A DNA stretch of 64,000 bases from Pseudarthrobacter equi (lineage in GTDB: Bacteria; Actinomycetota; Actinomycetes; Actinomycetales; Micrococcaceae), in assembly GCF_900105535.1 (NCBI RefSeq), contig NZ_LT629779.1, positions 1,984,001 through 2,048,000 of the forward strand, given 5' to 3'. Positions 1 to 14,265 of this stretch are shown piece after piece. The notes under the pieces were generated by a model, which saw only the letters and a program-made list of their open reading frames with translations, was not told where the DNA came from and made no database searches. Made by a program: the position numbers and the translations under genes. Numbering within the stretch: the first letter of the stretch is position 1; each line of letters opens with the position of its first letter.

Positions 1-53
1 CAGCCTGGGAGGACTGGCAGTTCACCGCACGTTCAGCCGGGGTGGCCCGGGCC

Positions 54-1019
54 TCAGGGAACCAGCACCACCTTGCCAGTGGTGCGGCGGCCTTCGAGGT
101 CCCGGTGCGCCTGCTCTGCCTGGGACAGCGGATAGCGCCCGCCGACGCGGACCTTGAGGGCGCCATCAGCCGCGGCTGCGAAAATTTCGCCCGAGCGCCA
201 CCGCCGCTCGGCGGCATCCTGGAGGTAGTGCCCCATGGTGGGCCGGGTCAGGAACAGCGAGCCGCCGGCATTGAGGCGCTGCGGATCCACCGGCGGCACA
301 GGGCCGGACGCGGCGCCGAAGAGCACCAGGGTTCCGCGGATCCGAAGGGCCTCCAGTGAGCCGTCGAACGTATCCTTGCCAACGCCGTCGTACACCACGT
401 CCGCGCCGGTGCCGCCGGTAATCTCCCGGACCCGCGCCGCAAAGCCCTCGTACCGCAGCACGTGGTCAGCGCCTGCCTCACGGGCCAGCTCTTCCTTTTC
501 GTCGGTGGACACGGTGGTGATGACCTGGGCGCCGCGGGCCTTCAGCAGCTGGATGAGGAGCAGCCCCACACCGCCGGCCCCGGCGTGCAGCAGGACGGTG
601 TGGCCCGGTTCCACCTTGAAGGTGGAGTTCATCAGGTAATGCGCCGTCATGCCCTGCAGGGGGAGGGCTGCTGCGGTGAAGTCATCCAGACCGGCCGGTA
701 CCGGGAGTGCGGCGTCCTCGTCCACCAGCGCATAGTCCGCGTAACAGTTAATGCCCTCCGCCGTGGCCACGCGGTCACCGGCGGTGAACGCGGTCACCCC
801 GTCGCCCACCGCCTCCACTGTGCCGGCAGCTTCGGAGCCGGGGATGAAGGGGTACTGGACCTTGTAGACACCGCCGCGCTTGTAGGTATCAATGAAGTTG
901 ACCCCGGCCGCTCCGACCTTGACCAGCAACTGTCCGGGGCCGGGGACCGGCCGGTCAACCTCCGTGTACTCCAGTACTTCCGGTCCGCCTGCCTGGCGTG
1001 CGACGATTGCGTGCGTCAT
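54..1019 (-). CDS. NADPH:quinone oxidoreductase (zinc-independent MDR family)
   Basis: Predicted soluble NADPH-dependent quinone or enone reductase of the medium-chain dehydrogenase/reductase superfamily. The 321-residue protein has the GroES-like N-terminal domain with NFIDTYKRGGVY (residues 41-52), typical of the QOR subfamily, and a Rossmann nucleotide-binding motif AGAGGVG at about 146-152. The cysteine-rich zinc lobe of alcohol dehydrogenases is absent, which supports a QOR rather than an alcohol dehydrogenase. Length is normal for the family. It stands alone, divergent from argC across about 150 bp, so it is probably not part of arginine metabolism. The physiological substrate cannot be read from sequence; crotonyl-CoA reductase-like or xenobiotic quinone reduction are alternatives. 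Confidence 0.9.
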   Translation of the reverse strand: MTHAIVARQAGGPEVLEYTEVDRPVPGPGQLLVKVGAAGVNFIDTYKRGGVYKVQYPFIPGSEAAGTVEAVGDGVTAFTAGDRVATAEGINCYADYALVDEDAALPVPAGLDDFTAAALPLQGMTAHYLMNSTFKVEPGHTVLLHAGAGGVGLLLIQLLKARGAQVITTVSTDEKEELAREAGADHVLRYEGFAARVREITGGTGADVVYDGVGKDTFDGSLEALRIRGTLVLFGAASGPVPPVDPQRLNAGGSLFLTRPTMGHYLQDAAERRWRSGEIFAAAADGALKVRVGGRYPLSQAEQAHRDLEGRRTTGKVVLVP

Positions 1020-1120
1020 TGCTTCCCCTTCCCGGGCCGGCGTCTCCGGCCTCCGGCTGCTCCAACCATCCTAGGGATTCCCTTTGTTCCCAGGCCTTCG
1101 AATACTCCCTGCCTGCCGCA

Positions 1121-3363
<2,243 letters not shown>

Positions 3364-3411
3364 GCGCTGAACGTTGCCAGCACGTTTGCCTACTTTTGCG
3401 GAAGAGACAGC

Positions 3412-4371
3412 ATGAACACCCAGACGCGTGAGAACACCAGCATGTCCGACGCCCAGGACAAGGCTGCAACCCTTATCGAGGCCCTGCCCTGGATCCAGCG
3501 GTTCGCCGGAACCACCATGGTGATCAAGTACGGCGGCAACGCCATGGTCAACGATGAACTCCGCCGGGCCTTCGCCGAGGACATCGTGTTCCTGCACCAT
3601 GTCGGCATCCACCCCGTGGTGGTCCATGGCGGCGGCCCGCAGATCAACGCCATGCTGGGCCGGCTGGGCATCGAATCCGAATTCAAGGGCGGCCTCCGCG
3701 TCACCACACCGGAAGCCATGGACGTGGTCCGCATGGTCCTCACCGGCCAGGTGGGCAGGGAACTCGTGGGTCTCATCAACTCCCATGGCCCCTACGCGGT
3801 GGGCATGTCCGGCGAAGACGGCGGGCTGCTGCGCGCCGTCCGCACCGGGACCGTGGTGGACGGCGAGGACGTGGACCTCGGGCTGGTAGGCGAGGTGGTC
3901 GGCGTCGACCCCGCAGGCATCGTGGACATCCTCGACGCCGGACGCATCCCGGTCATCTCCACCGTTGCCCCGGAAATCGTCGACGGCGGTGACGGCGTTC
4001 CCGGCGCCGCGCGCTTCCAGCCCACCGGCCAGGTCCTGAACGTCAACGCGGACACCGCAGCCGCGGCGGTGGCGTCCGCCCTGGGCGCCTCGAAGCTGGT
4101 GATCCTGACCGACGTCGAAGGCCTCTACGCCAACTGGCCGGACAAGTCCTCGCTGATCTCCTCGCTCACAGCGACCGAACTGCGGGGCATGCTGCCCAGC
4201 CTCGAATCGGGCATGATTCCCAAGATGGCCGCCTGCCTCAAGGCCATCGACGAGGGCGTGGAGCGGGCACACATCGTGGACGGTCGGTTGCCCCACTCAA
4301 TGCTTCTGGAAACTTTCACCACCGCGGGCATCGGCACCCAGGTAGTCCCGGACGAGGAGACAAACGCATGA
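3412..4371 (+). CDS. argB: Acetylglutamate kinase
   Basis: Phosphorylates N-acetylglutamate with ATP, the committed and usually arginine-inhibited step. Amino acid kinase fold: the phosphate-binding Lys-Tyr-Gly-Gly (about residues 39-42) and the glycine-rich HGGGPQIN (about 72-79) are visible. The 319-residue length includes a longer N-terminus than the shortest homologues; the extra N-terminal helix is a feature of arginine-sensitive enzymes. Start 3412 is preceded by GGAAGAG; an internal ATG at 3442 is the alternative. It follows argJ by 48 bp and its stop overlaps the argD ATG (ATGA). Confidence 0.96.
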   Translation: MNTQTRENTSMSDAQDKAATLIEALPWIQRFAGTTMVIKYGGNAMVNDELRRAFAEDIVFLHHVGIHPVVVHGGGPQINAMLGRLGIESEFKGGLRVTTPEAMDVVRMVLTGQVGRELVGLINSHGPYAVGMSGEDGGLLRAVRTGTVVDGEDVDLGLVGEVVGVDPAGIVDILDAGRIPVISTVAPEIVDGGDGVPGAARFQPTGQVLNVNADTAAAAVASALGASKLVILTDVEGLYANWPDKSSLISSLTATELRGMLPSLESGMIPKMAACLKAIDEGVERAHIVDGRLPHSMLLETFTTAGIGTQVVPDEETNA

Positions 4372-5621
4372 ACACCGTTGAGAAGCCCTCAGTAACTGAG
4401 CTGGTCGAAACCCAGGGCCATGCCGGCTCGGAATGGCTGTCCCGCTACTCCACGTCGCTGATGGGCGTGTTCGGCGCCCCGCAACGCGTCCTGGTCCGTG
4501 GTTCCGGCTGCCTTGTATGGGACGCCGACGGCAAGGAATACCTGGACCTGCTCGGCGGTATCGCCGTCAACGCCCTCGGCCACGCCCACCCGTTCGTCAC
4601 CTCCGTGATTTCCAGCCAGCTGGCTACCCTGGGCCACGTGTCCAACTTCTTCACCAGCCCCACCCAGATTGCGCTGGCCGAAAAGCTGCTGGAACTGGCC
4701 GCAGCACCGGCCGGGTCCAAGGTGTTCTTCAGCAACTCCGGCACCGAAGCCAACGAGGCAGCCTTCAAGCTGGCCCGCCGCAACACCGGCAGCGGCGACA
4801 CCAAACGCACCAAGATCATCGCCCTCGAAGGGGCCTTCCATGGCCGGACCATGGGCGCCCTCGCCCTCACGGCCAAGGAGGCCTACCGGGCGCCTTTCGA
4901 GCCGCTGCCCGGCGGCGTGGTGCACATCCCCTTTGGGGACATCGCCGCGCTCGAAGCCGCCGTGGATGGGACCGTCGCCGCCGTGTTCCTGGAACCCATC
5001 CAGGGTGAGGCCGGCGTGCGGCCACTGCCGCCCGGCTACCTGAAGGCCGCGCGTGAAGCCACCACCAAGGCCGGGGCGCTGCTGATCCTCGACGAGGTCC
5101 AGACCGGCATCGGCCGCACGGGCAAGTGGTTCGCCAGCTCGGACTCCGGCATCGTCCCCGATGCCATCACCCTGGCCAAGGGACTGGGCGGCGGATTCCC
5201 CATCGGCGCCCTGCTCACGTTCGGTGAGCAGACGTCGTCGCTGTTGTCCGCCGGCCAGCATGGCACCACCTTCGGCGGCAATCCGGTGGCGACGGCGGCG
5301 GCCCTCGCCACGCTGCACGCCCTGGAAAGCCAGCACGTGCTGGCGAACGTTGCCGCGGTGGGGGAGCACCTGCGCTCCGCGCTGGCAGCCTTTCCCGGCG
5401 TCACGGAGGTCCGGGGCGAAGGCCTCCTGATCGGCTTCGACCTCGACGCCGACGTCGCGCCCGCCGTCGTGCAGGCAGGACTTGACGCCGGATTCATCGT
5501 CAACAGCCCCGGTCCGCGCACCATCCGCCTGGCGCCGCCGCTGATCCTCACCATGGCCCAGGCCGACACCTTCCTCGCCGCCTTCCCGGCAATCCTCCAA
5601 GCAGCTAAGGACGCCCAGTGA
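4368..5621 (+). CDS. argD: Acetylornithine aminotransferase
   Basis: PLP-dependent class III aminotransferase converting N-acetylglutamate semialdehyde plus glutamate to N-acetylornithine. The Schiff-base lysine is Lys271 in [10 protein letters not shown], and the cofactor-phosphate loop SGTEANE is at about residues 124-130. Its 417 residues fit the family. Some homologues also serve lysine synthesis as DapC; operon position favours arginine. It overlaps argB by 4 bp at the start and argF by 4 bp at the end, so the genes are tightly co-translated. Confidence 0.96.
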   Translation: MNTVEKPSVTELVETQGHAGSEWLSRYSTSLMGVFGAPQRVLVRGSGCLVWDADGKEYLDLLGGIAVNALGHAHPFVTSVISSQLATLGHVSNFFTSPTQIALAEKLLELAAAPAGSKVFFSNSGTEANEAAFKLARRNTGSGDTKRTKIIALEGAFHGRTMGALALTAKEAYRAPFEPLPGGVVHIPFGDIAALEAAVDGTVAAVFLEPIQGEAGVRPLPPGYLKAAREATTKAGALLILDEVQTGIGRTGKWFASSDSGIVPDAITLAKGLGGGFPIGALLTFGEQTSSLLSAGQHGTTFGGNPVATAAALATLHALESQHVLANVAAVGEHLRSALAAFPGVTEVRGEGLLIGFDLDADVAPAVVQAGLDAGFIVNSPGPRTIRLAPPLILTMAQADTFLAAFPAILQAAKDAQ

Positions 5622-6622
5622 CCGTTGCAACCACCCGGCACTTCCTCAAGGACACCGACCTCAGCCCCGCCGAACAGGCGGAAGTGCTGGAGCTCGCCGT
5701 CCGCATGAAGGCCGCGCCGTACAGTGTCCAGCCGTTCGCCGCCGAGGGAAGCGGACGCAAGACCGTTGCTGTCATCTTCGACAAGACCTCCACCCGCACC
5801 CGGGTTTCCTTCGCCACCGGCATCGCCGACATGGGCGGCAACGCCCTGATCATCAACCCGGGCGAGGCGCAGATCGGCCACAAGGAATCCGTGGAGGACA
5901 CCGCCAAGGTCCTGGAACGCATGGTCTCCACCATCGTCTGGCGCACCGGGGCCCACTCCGGCCTGGTGGCCATGGCCGAAAACTCCAGGGTTCCGGTCAT
6001 CAACGCCCTGTGCGACGACTACCACCCCTGCCAGCTCCTGGCAGACCTGCTGGCCGTCAAGGAACACAAGGGCGACCTGAAGGGGCTCACCATGAGCTAT
6101 CTGGGGGACGCCGCCAACAACATGGCCAACTCCTACCTGCTGGCCGGCGTCACCGCAGGCATGCACGTCCGGATCGCCGGCCCCGAAGGGTACCTGCCGG
6201 CCGCGGAGATCGTGGCCGCCGCTGAAGAACGCGCGGCCGAAACGGGAGGCTCGGTGCTCATCACCACCGACGCAAAGGAAGCCCTGCAGGGAGCCGACGT
6301 CGTGGCCACCGACACCTGGGTCTCCATGGGCCAGGAAGCGGAGAAGGAAGCCAGGCTCCAGCTGTTCCGCGACTACTCCGTGGACGCGGACGCCATGGCA
6401 CTCGCTGCGGAAGACGCCGTCGTACTCCACTGCCTGCCCGCCTACCGCGGCTACGAAATTTCCGCCGATGTCATTGACGGCCCGCAGTCGATCGTCTGGG
6501 ACGAGGCCGAGAACCGGCTCCACGCCCAGAAGGCCCTCATGGCGTGGCTGATGCACCGCTCCGGCCTGGCCTTCGTGGACGGGCTGGCTCCCGTTGAAGG
6601 TACCGGGGAGAGCACGTTCTAG
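5618..6622 (+). CDS. argF: Ornithine carbamoyltransferase
   Basis: Condenses ornithine and carbamoyl phosphate to citrulline. The carbamoyl-phosphate loop STRTR lies at residues 58-62, HPCQLLADL is present in the middle of the protein, and HCLPAYRG, carrying the ornithine-side cysteine, is near residue 271. At 334 residues it is a normal anabolic OTCase. The GTG at 5618 overlaps the argD stop, and its TAG overlaps the argR GTG by one base. No arcA or arcC lies nearby, so a catabolic arginine deiminase role is unlikely. Confidence 0.96.
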   Translation: MTVATTRHFLKDTDLSPAEQAEVLELAVRMKAAPYSVQPFAAEGSGRKTVAVIFDKTSTRTRVSFATGIADMGGNALIINPGEAQIGHKESVEDTAKVLERMVSTIVWRTGAHSGLVAMAENSRVPVINALCDDYHPCQLLADLLAVKEHKGDLKGLTMSYLGDAANNMANSYLLAGVTAGMHVRIAGPEGYLPAAEIVAAAEERAAETGGSVLITTDAKEALQGADVVATDTWVSMGQEAEKEARLQLFRDYSVDADAMALAAEDAVVLHCLPAYRGYEISADVIDGPQSIVWDEAENRLHAQKALMAWLMHRSGLAFVDGLAPVEGTGESTF

Positions 6623-7152
6623 TGTCCACCAACCCGTCGGCGCCGGGCTCCAGCCCGGCCACCAAAACTGCCCGGCTGGCGCGCATCACTGCCATCCTCA
6701 CGGGCCAGTCGGTGCGGTCACAGGCCGAGCTTGCGGCCCTGCTGGCGGACGACGGCGTGCAGGTCACCCAGGCGACGCTGTCCCGGGACCTCGTGGAACT
6801 CGGCGCCGTCCGCGTCCGCGGCAAGGAAGGCGCCCTGGTCTACGCGGTGCCGGCCGAGGGCGGCGAACGGTCGGCGCGCAGCGGCGTGAGCCAGGAGATC
6901 CTGGACGCCAGGCTCGCCCGGCTGTGCAGTGAACTGCTGGTCACGGCCGAAGCGTCCGCCAACCTGGTGGTCCTGCGGACCCCGCCCGGGGCCGCGAACT
7001 TCCTGGCCCTGGCCATCGACCACTCGGTGATGCCGTCCATCCTGGGCACCATCGCCGGTGACGATACCGTCCTGCTGGTCTCCCGCGACCCGCTGGGCGG
7101 CCCGGACCTCGCGGCCCGCTTCCTGCAGCTGGCCGAGGACGCCGGGCAATAA
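6622..7152 (+). CDS. argR: Arginine repressor
   Basis: Winged-helix N-terminal DNA-binding domain (residues about 15-80, with SQAELAALLADDGVQVTQAT and TLSRDL) and a C-terminal hexamerisation/arginine-binding domain (RTPPGAANFLALAIDH near 120-135). The 176-residue length is slightly above the common ~155-170 because of an N-terminal Ser/Pro/Thr extension. It is placed inside the operon it should control, directly after argF and 45 bp before argG. The two boxes at 1121-1160 are the likely target. The GTG start overlaps the argF stop by 1 bp. Confidence 0.96.
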   Translation: MSTNPSAPGSSPATKTARLARITAILTGQSVRSQAELAALLADDGVQVTQATLSRDLVELGAVRVRGKEGALVYAVPAEGGERSARSGVSQEILDARLARLCSELLVTAEASANLVVLRTPPGAANFLALAIDHSVMPSILGTIAGDDTVLLVSRDPLGGPDLAARFLQLAEDAGQ

Positions 7153-7197
7153 GCTTGAAGACAATCAACCAACCAACCCCAACAAGGAGCATCTGAA

Positions 7198-9836
<2,639 letters not shown>

Positions 9837-9841
9837 GGCTT

Positions 9842-9946
9842 CAACGCCCGCTCACTTCTGGCGGCTCTCACGCCAACGCCCGCTCACTCTCTTCGCGAAA
9901 GTGAGCGGGCGTTGCCGCTTAAGTGCCAACAAGTGAGCGGGCGTTG
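9842..9946. repeat. Inverted 32-bp-period repeat cluster after argH
   Basis: Two forward copies of CAACGCCCGCTCACT start at 9842 and 9874 (32 bp apart), followed by two inverted copies AAGTGAGCGGGCGTTG at 9899 and 9931 (again 32 bp apart). Copies 2 and 3 form a large palindrome with TTCGCGAA at its centre. The first unit continues TTCTGGCGGCTCTCAC, nearly identical to units in the 23839-24158 cluster. It could fold as a terminator for argH, but the regular 32-bp spacing is not explained by that. Confidence 0.85.
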
Positions 9947-9981
9947 GACCTTTGGAGGGACCGCCCCGCTAGCATGGCGCC

Positions 9982-10530
9982 ATGAGCGAAACCTTCCGCA
10001 CTTTCCTCCGCGCCCTCCCGGACTTCCCGGCCAGCCTTCCGGAGTTTGACCCCGCCACAGTGCCGCGGGACCCCGCCGAACTCTTCACACTGTGGCTGGA
10101 CGAGGCCCTCGCAGCGGGCGAACCGCAGCCACACGCCTTCAGCCTCGCGACCGTCGGTGAGGATTCCGGCGGCAGCCCGCAGCCGTCGTCGCGCATGCTG
10201 ATCCTGAAGAACATCGACGACGACGGCTGGTACTTCGCCACGTCCCGCACCTCCCGCAAGGGCAAGGAATTAGCTGCTGCCCCGCAGGCGGCGATGAATT
10301 TCTACTGGTCGTCCCAGGGCCGGCAGGTCCGGGTGGCCGGTCCGGTGGCCGAACTGTCGGCTGAGGCATCCGCCCTTGACTGGGCGGACCGCCCGCGCAG
10401 CGACGGCAGCAGCAATCCGGACTGGCAGTTGTACGCCGTCCAGCCAACGGAATACGAATTCTGGCAGGCCAGCAACGACCGCCGGCACGTGCGGCACCGA
10501 TTGGGCCGGAACGGCACCCCCGCGGACTAG
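9982..10530 (+). CDS. Pyridoxamine 5'-phosphate oxidase-family flavoprotein (PdxH-like)
   Basis: Split-barrel FMN-binding protein of the PNPOx family. The order of motifs matches PdxH: PSSRMLILKNIDDDGWYFAT (about residues 68-87), SRKGKELAAAPQAAMNFYW (about 91-109) and, near the end, YEFWQAS followed by an arginine-rich stretch. The C-terminus stops sooner than in E. coli PdxH, lacking the usual final W...RL.P region, so either this is a short actinobacterial PdxH or a related flavin enzyme. ATG 9982 is used; ATG 9974 is out of frame. It lies between the repeat cluster and the next gene with an 10-bp gap, so the two may be co-transcribed. Confidence 0.75.
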   Translation: MSETFRTFLRALPDFPASLPEFDPATVPRDPAELFTLWLDEALAAGEPQPHAFSLATVGEDSGGSPQPSSRMLILKNIDDDGWYFATSRTSRKGKELAAAPQAAMNFYWSSQGRQVRVAGPVAELSAEASALDWADRPRSDGSSNPDWQLYAVQPTEYEFWQASNDRRHVRHRLGRNGTPAD

Positions 10531-10540
10531 GATGAGCCCC

Positions 10541-11302
10541 ATGACAGCTCCCGCACCGGACCTCCTGCTTCCCGCGCTCCACAAGGCCGCCGGCGACCTC
10601 ACCACCGACGTCGCCAAACTCACGGACGCGGACGTGAAGGCGGCGTCCGCCCTTCCCGGGTGGACGCGCGGCCACGTCCTGGCGCACCTCACCGGAATCT
10701 CCAACGCGATGGCCCGGCAGTTGGAGTACGCGGCCCGCGGAGAGACGGTGGAGCTGTACGACGGCGGCATGGACGGACGCAACCGGGCCATCGACATGGC
10801 GGCCGGCCACGACGCCGCCACCCACCAGGCCGACCTGTCCACCGGCATTGACCGGGCGCTGCGGGCCTTCGATGCCCTCCCCGGGGTCAAGGATTCGTCC
10901 GCCAACCGCACCGGATGGTGGGCTCCCATCGCCTACCGCGGGGGAGTGGTGCTCGACGGCGGGCTGGCCCTGTGGCGCGAACTCACCATCCACAACGCGG
11001 ACCTGCTCACCGGCAGGGGACCCGAAACCTGGGGCAGGGACTTCTGCGGCCACCTTTTCGAATTCCTCGAACCGAGGGTGCAGCCCGGAGACAAACTCCT
11101 CCTGCAGCCCCTTGGACTGCCGCCCGTTTCCCTGGGCAGCGGCAACCGGTCCACCGTGGTCAACGGCATGCTCACCGACCTCGCCGCCTGGCTGGCCGGC
11201 CGGGAACCCAGCCTCGGCAGCCTCCGTGCTTCGGCCAACGCCGACGGCACGGACCTTCCGGAGCTGCTGCCCTGGCCCGCCGCCACCCCTGCCGCCAAAT
11301 AG
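10541..11302 (+). CDS. Mycothiol-dependent maleylpyruvate isomerase-family protein (DinB/MDMPI)
   Basis: N-terminal DinB-like helical domain of the MDMPI family: WTRGHVLAHLTGISNAMARQ (about residues 44-63) contains the first metal-binding histidine, and the RAID-like stretch RNRAIDMAAG follows. A C-terminal SCP2-like domain is suggested by LRASANADGTDLPELLPWPA. The family includes maleylpyruvate isomerase and many mycothiol S-transferases of unknown substrate. The gentisate genes that would support the isomerase itself are absent here, so the specific reaction is open. Start chosen at 10541 because AGGA lies 8 bp upstream; ATG 10532 is in frame. Length 253 residues. Confidence 0.75.
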   Translation: MTAPAPDLLLPALHKAAGDLTTDVAKLTDADVKAASALPGWTRGHVLAHLTGISNAMARQLEYAARGETVELYDGGMDGRNRAIDMAAGHDAATHQADLSTGIDRALRAFDALPGVKDSSANRTGWWAPIAYRGGVVLDGGLALWRELTIHNADLLTGRGPETWGRDFCGHLFEFLEPRVQPGDKLLLQPLGLPPVSLGSGNRSTVVNGMLTDLAAWLAGREPSLGSLRASANADGTDLPELLPWPAATPAAK

Positions 11303-11312
11303 AACCCATCGT

Positions 11313-11369
11313 TGCCCCATCACTTGGAGTCCCTAACACCCGGGTATAGGGACTCCAGGTGATGGGGCA
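11313..11369. terminator. Bidirectional hairpin between convergent genes
   Basis: The 23-base left arm (11313-11335, TGCCCCATCAC...) pairs with 11347-11369 (...GGTGATGGGGCA) with a single G-T wobble, around an 11-base loop that itself contains ACCCGGGT. It lies between the plus-strand MDMPI gene and the minus-strand ogt gene, so a shared terminator is likely. There is no U-tract on either side. The arms are unusually long for a plain terminator. Confidence 0.7.
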
Positions 11370-11393
11370 TCCCGGGCATTAAGGGCGCCGGGA

Positions 11394-11888
11394 TCAGGCA
11401 GCTTCGCGCGCCAGCAGGCTTTCCTTGACCTTCAGGCCCCAGCGGAACCCGCCCAGGCTGCCGTCGGTGCGGATCACCCGGTGGCACGGTACAAACAGGG
11501 CCGCGGCGTTGAAGGCACAGGCACTGGCCGCAGCCCGGACGGCCTTGGGGTTGCCCGCCAGCGCAGCGTACTCGGTGTACGTCACCGGGAAGCCGGGTTT
11601 GACCTCCCGCAGGACATCCCAGGCATGGGAGCGGAAAGGCCCGGAACGCTGGAGGACCGGTACGGCCATGGCCGGTGCGGGGTCACCGCTGTAGAAGGCG
11701 TCGACGGCGGCCGAAATCCCACCCAGGCCGGTCACCTCTTCGATCGATGCGGGGAGCAGCGCAGGGTGGATCTGCCCGGTCAGGCCGGCGGGTCCGGCGG
11801 TCCAGCCCGATGCCAGCACCACGCCGTCGCTGGCGATGATGGTGAACGGGCCGTCCGGGGTGGACATTTCCAGCAGTTGGGCTTTCAT
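11394..11888 (-). CDS. ogt: Methylated-DNA--protein-cysteine methyltransferase
   Basis: Suicide repair protein removing O6-methylguanine and O4-methylthymine adducts. The acceptor cysteine lies in the canonical PCHRVI motif near residue 134, preceded by the DNA-binding helix [15 protein letters not shown]. The usual upstream Asn-Arg region reads [13 protein letters not shown] rather than the common R.VG.A...NP, so it is a slightly divergent family member. It is 164 residues. The ATG overlaps the stop of the upstream ada-alkA gene by 4 bp (ATGA), so the two are co-translated as an alkylation repair operon. Confidence 0.92.
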   Translation of the reverse strand: MKAQLLEMSTPDGPFTIIASDGVVLASGWTAGPAGLTGQIHPALLPASIEEVTGLGGISAAVDAFYSGDPAPAMAVPVLQRSGPFRSHAWDVLREVKPGFPVTYTEYAALAGNPKAVRAAASACAFNAAALFVPCHRVIRTDGSLGGFRWGLKVKESLLAREAA

Positions 11889-13405
11889 GGCATCACTTTC
11901 ACGGGTGCGGGTGCGGGTGCGGGTGCGGGGGTTTCGCGTTTATCGATGGGTTGTCGGGGTTTGGCCGCGGCGCGCCACAGGTGCATCGTCGCGTAGGAGC
12001 GCCACGGGCTGACCTCGCGGAAGTCCGGGGCGGCATCTCCGCCGGCACCTCCACCGGGGTCAAGGGCCCGTATCCCGTTGCGGACGGCTGCGTCGTTGGC
12101 CAGGAAGATGTCCGGAGCGCCCAGGACGCGCATGGCCACATAGCCTACCGTCCAGGGCCCGACGCCGGGCAGCGGCAGGAGTGCCGCGGTGAGGCTTGCG
12201 AGGTCGTCGCCGTAGCCGAACTGGAGCCGGCCGTCAGCCATGGCTGAGGCAGCGTTCAGGAGGGACTCGATCCGCCGGCGGGGGCCGCGCAGCAAGTGCC
12301 CCGCACCCGCGGTTTCCTCGGGCGTGGGAAAGAGCCGGTCCAGTCCCTCTGCGGGAGAACTGCTGGGGCTGCCTGCTGCGGACAGCTGGGTCAGGGCCGT
12401 GCGGGCCGCGGCCACCGTGATCTGCTGGCCCACCATCGCGCGGACCAGAAGTTCCTGCGGATCGAGGGCGCCGGGCATCCGGATTCCCGGCGTTTCAGCG
12501 ACCGCAGCCGCGAGCCTCCGGTCCATGCCAAGGGTGCCGTCGATCGCCTCCGGGTCGGCGTCCAGGTCGAACAGCCGCCGGACCCGGCTCAGCAGTGCGG
12601 GGAGGTCGCGCAGGTCCACCGCGCCGACGGTGAGTGTCAGCGGCCGTCCCCGGGCGCCGCCGTCGTACGCCACCGTAAACCGGGCATCGCCGTGGGGGAG
12701 GCGCAGCGTCCGGGCGTAGGAGGTGGGCGTTCCCACCTCGATGCCGGGAATGGCGCGCACGGCCAGGAAGCTGAAGATGCCCGGATCGAAGGGCCGCCGG
12801 TACGGAAGGCTGAGGCTGAGGGCCGTGGTTCCGCCGGCAGCGGTGCCTGGCCGTGCGGTGGCCCGGAGGGCGGTTGGCGTCATGGCGAAGACCTCCGCCA
12901 CCGTTTCGTTGAACTGCCGGACGCTGCTGAAACCTGCGGCAAACGCAATGTCGGCCAGCTTCATGCCCGTCGAGACCAGAAGCGTCCGGGCGGTCTGTGC
13001 GCGTCCAGCCCGGGCCAGGGACAGGGGACCGGCGCCCAGTTCGTGGGTCAGGATCCGGTTCAGCTGCCGCGAGGAGTACCCCAACCGGGCGGCGAGGCCT
13101 TCCACCCCGTCCCGGTTGATCACGCCGTCGTTGATCAGGCGCATGGCCCGGCCGGCGACGTCCTGGCGGATATTCCACGCCGGAGTTCCGGGCACAGCTT
13201 CCGGGAGGCAGCGCTTGCAGGCCCGGTAGCCGGCGTCATGCGCCGCAGCGGACGTTTCGTAGAACGTCACGTTCGAGGCTTTGGGCGTCCGCGCCGGGCA
13301 GGACGGGCGGCAGTAGATGCCGGTGGACCGGACAGCCGTGAAGAACTGCCCGTCGAAGCGGGTGTCCCGCGCATCGATGGCACGGTAGCGCTGCCAAAAG
13401 TCCAT
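11885..13405 (-). CDS. Ada-AlkA fusion: methylphosphotriester sensor, AraC HTH and 3-methyladenine glycosylase
   Basis: Three modules in one 506-residue chain. The Ada zinc/methyl-acceptor domain at about 1-80 has the four cysteines (IYCRPSCPA and ACKRCLP); an AraC-type HTH at about 90-180 has SSRQLNRIL and the [12 protein letters not shown] signature; and an AlkA domain follows from about 205 to the end, with the helix-hairpin-helix [15 protein letters not shown] and a following catalytic Asp (DIFLAND). This is the widespread actinobacterial adaptive-response regulator and glycosylase. Start 13405 has GGAGGA just upstream; longer in-frame starts would enter the divergent promoter region. The C-terminus is an Ala-Pro run encoded by a hexanucleotide repeat. 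Confidence 0.93.
   Translation of the reverse strand: MDFWQRYRAIDARDTRFDGQFFTAVRSTGIYCRPSCPARTPKASNVTFYETSAAAHDAGYRACKRCLPEAVPGTPAWNIRQDVAGRAMRLINDGVINRDGVEGLAARLGYSSRQLNRILTHELGAGPLSLARAGRAQTARTLLVSTGMKLADIAFAAGFSSVRQFNETVAEVFAMTPTALRATARPGTAAGGTTALSLSLPYRRPFDPGIFSFLAVRAIPGIEVGTPTSYARTLRLPHGDARFTVAYDGGARGRPLTLTVGAVDLRDLPALLSRVRRLFDLDADPEAIDGTLGMDRRLAAAVAETPGIRMPGALDPQELLVRAMVGQQITVAAARTALTQLSAAGSPSSSPAEGLDRLFPTPEETAGAGHLLRGPRRRIESLLNAASAMADGRLQFGYGDDLASLTAALLPLPGVGPWTVGYVAMRVLGAPDIFLANDAAVRNGIRALDPGGGAGGDAAPDFREVSPWRSYATMHLWRAAAKPRQPIDKRETPAPAPAPAPVKVMP
11903..11931. repeat. GGGTGC hexanucleotide repeat in the 3' end of ada-alkA
   Basis: About 4.5 tandem copies of GGGTGC lie inside the last codons of the Ada-AlkA gene, encoding an alternating Ala-Pro tail just before the stop and the overlapping ogt start. 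A six-base unit keeps the frame, so slippage would change tail length rather than shut the gene off. Confidence 0.85.
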
Positions 13406-13520
13406 TCCTCCATCCTGCCAGCCGCAGGCGGCCTTCACTAGCGGAAATCGGACACCTCCGTGCAGCCCGGGCCGCCGCGGTGTTCCGGTAAGTTTCGCGG
13501 GATTTGGGTAGGGTCTGGCC

Positions 13521-14213
13521 ATGAATGAATATCCGTCGACGGCGGGGCGGCCGCTGCGGGAAATCCTCACCGGAGACGCGCGGGAGCTGGCCCCGCTCCT
13601 GCTGGGGGCCGTGCTCACCCACGAATCCCGCGAGGGCCCGGTATCCGTCCGGCTCACCGAGGTGGAGGCTTACCTGGGGCCGGAGGATTCGCTGCACCCG
13701 GATCCGGCATCGCACACCTTCCGCGGCCAAACGCCCCGGAACGCCCCCATGTTCGGGCCGGCCGGGCACCTGTACGTCTACTTCACCTACGGCATGCACC
13801 ATTGCACCAACATCGTCTGCGGGCCCGAAGGCGTTGCCTCCGCCCTGTTGCTGCGGGCCGGCGAAATCGTGGAGGGCGTTGGCCTTGCGCAGCTCAGGCG
13901 GCCCACGTCGAAGACGCCCGCGGACCTTGCCAGGGGGCCGGCCCGGCTCGCCAAGGCGCTGGGACTGACGACGGCGGACAGCGGCCGGGATGCCCTGGCC
14001 GCGCCGTTCCGGCTGGTGCTTCCGTCCGGGCCGGCACCGGACATCAGCTCCGGTCCCCGGGTGGGCGTATCCGGCGCCGGTGGTTCCGACGAGTACGCCT
14101 GGCGCTTCTGGCTCACCGGCGACCCCACGGTCTCCGCATACAAGGCGGCCCAGCCGCGGTCCAGGGCGCGAAAGCCTCCCGTGTCCGGGAGCGCCGGGTT
14201 TCACAAGCGTTAA
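13521..14213 (+). CDS. DNA-3-methyladenine glycosylase (AAG/MPG type)
   Basis: Monofunctional glycosylase of the mammalian AAG-like fold that removes 3-methyladenine, hypoxanthine and related bases. Diagnostic segments: [16 protein letters not shown] (about residues 45-60, with the catalytic Glu), [21 protein letters not shown] (about 73-93) and the DPTVSAYK end motif. It is 230 residues, usual for bacterial AAG. It diverges from ada-alkA with a ~115-bp gap that must hold both promoters, so the adaptive response could drive both sides. Confidence 0.92.
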   Translation: MNEYPSTAGRPLREILTGDARELAPLLLGAVLTHESREGPVSVRLTEVEAYLGPEDSLHPDPASHTFRGQTPRNAPMFGPAGHLYVYFTYGMHHCTNIVCGPEGVASALLLRAGEIVEGVGLAQLRRPTSKTPADLARGPARLAKALGLTTADSGRDALAAPFRLVLPSGPAPDISSGPRVGVSGAGGSDEYAWRFWLTGDPTVSAYKAAQPRSRARKPPVSGSAGFHKR

Positions 14214-14265
14214 CGGAAATGGTTGTAGAATGGACGGTCTGTCTTGCGCGATAGGGGAACGTTAA

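Noticed and set aside
7153..7197. Separate ARG box and promoter before argG
   Set aside because: The 45-bp gap has no TGCAT-like pair or -10; read-through is simpler.
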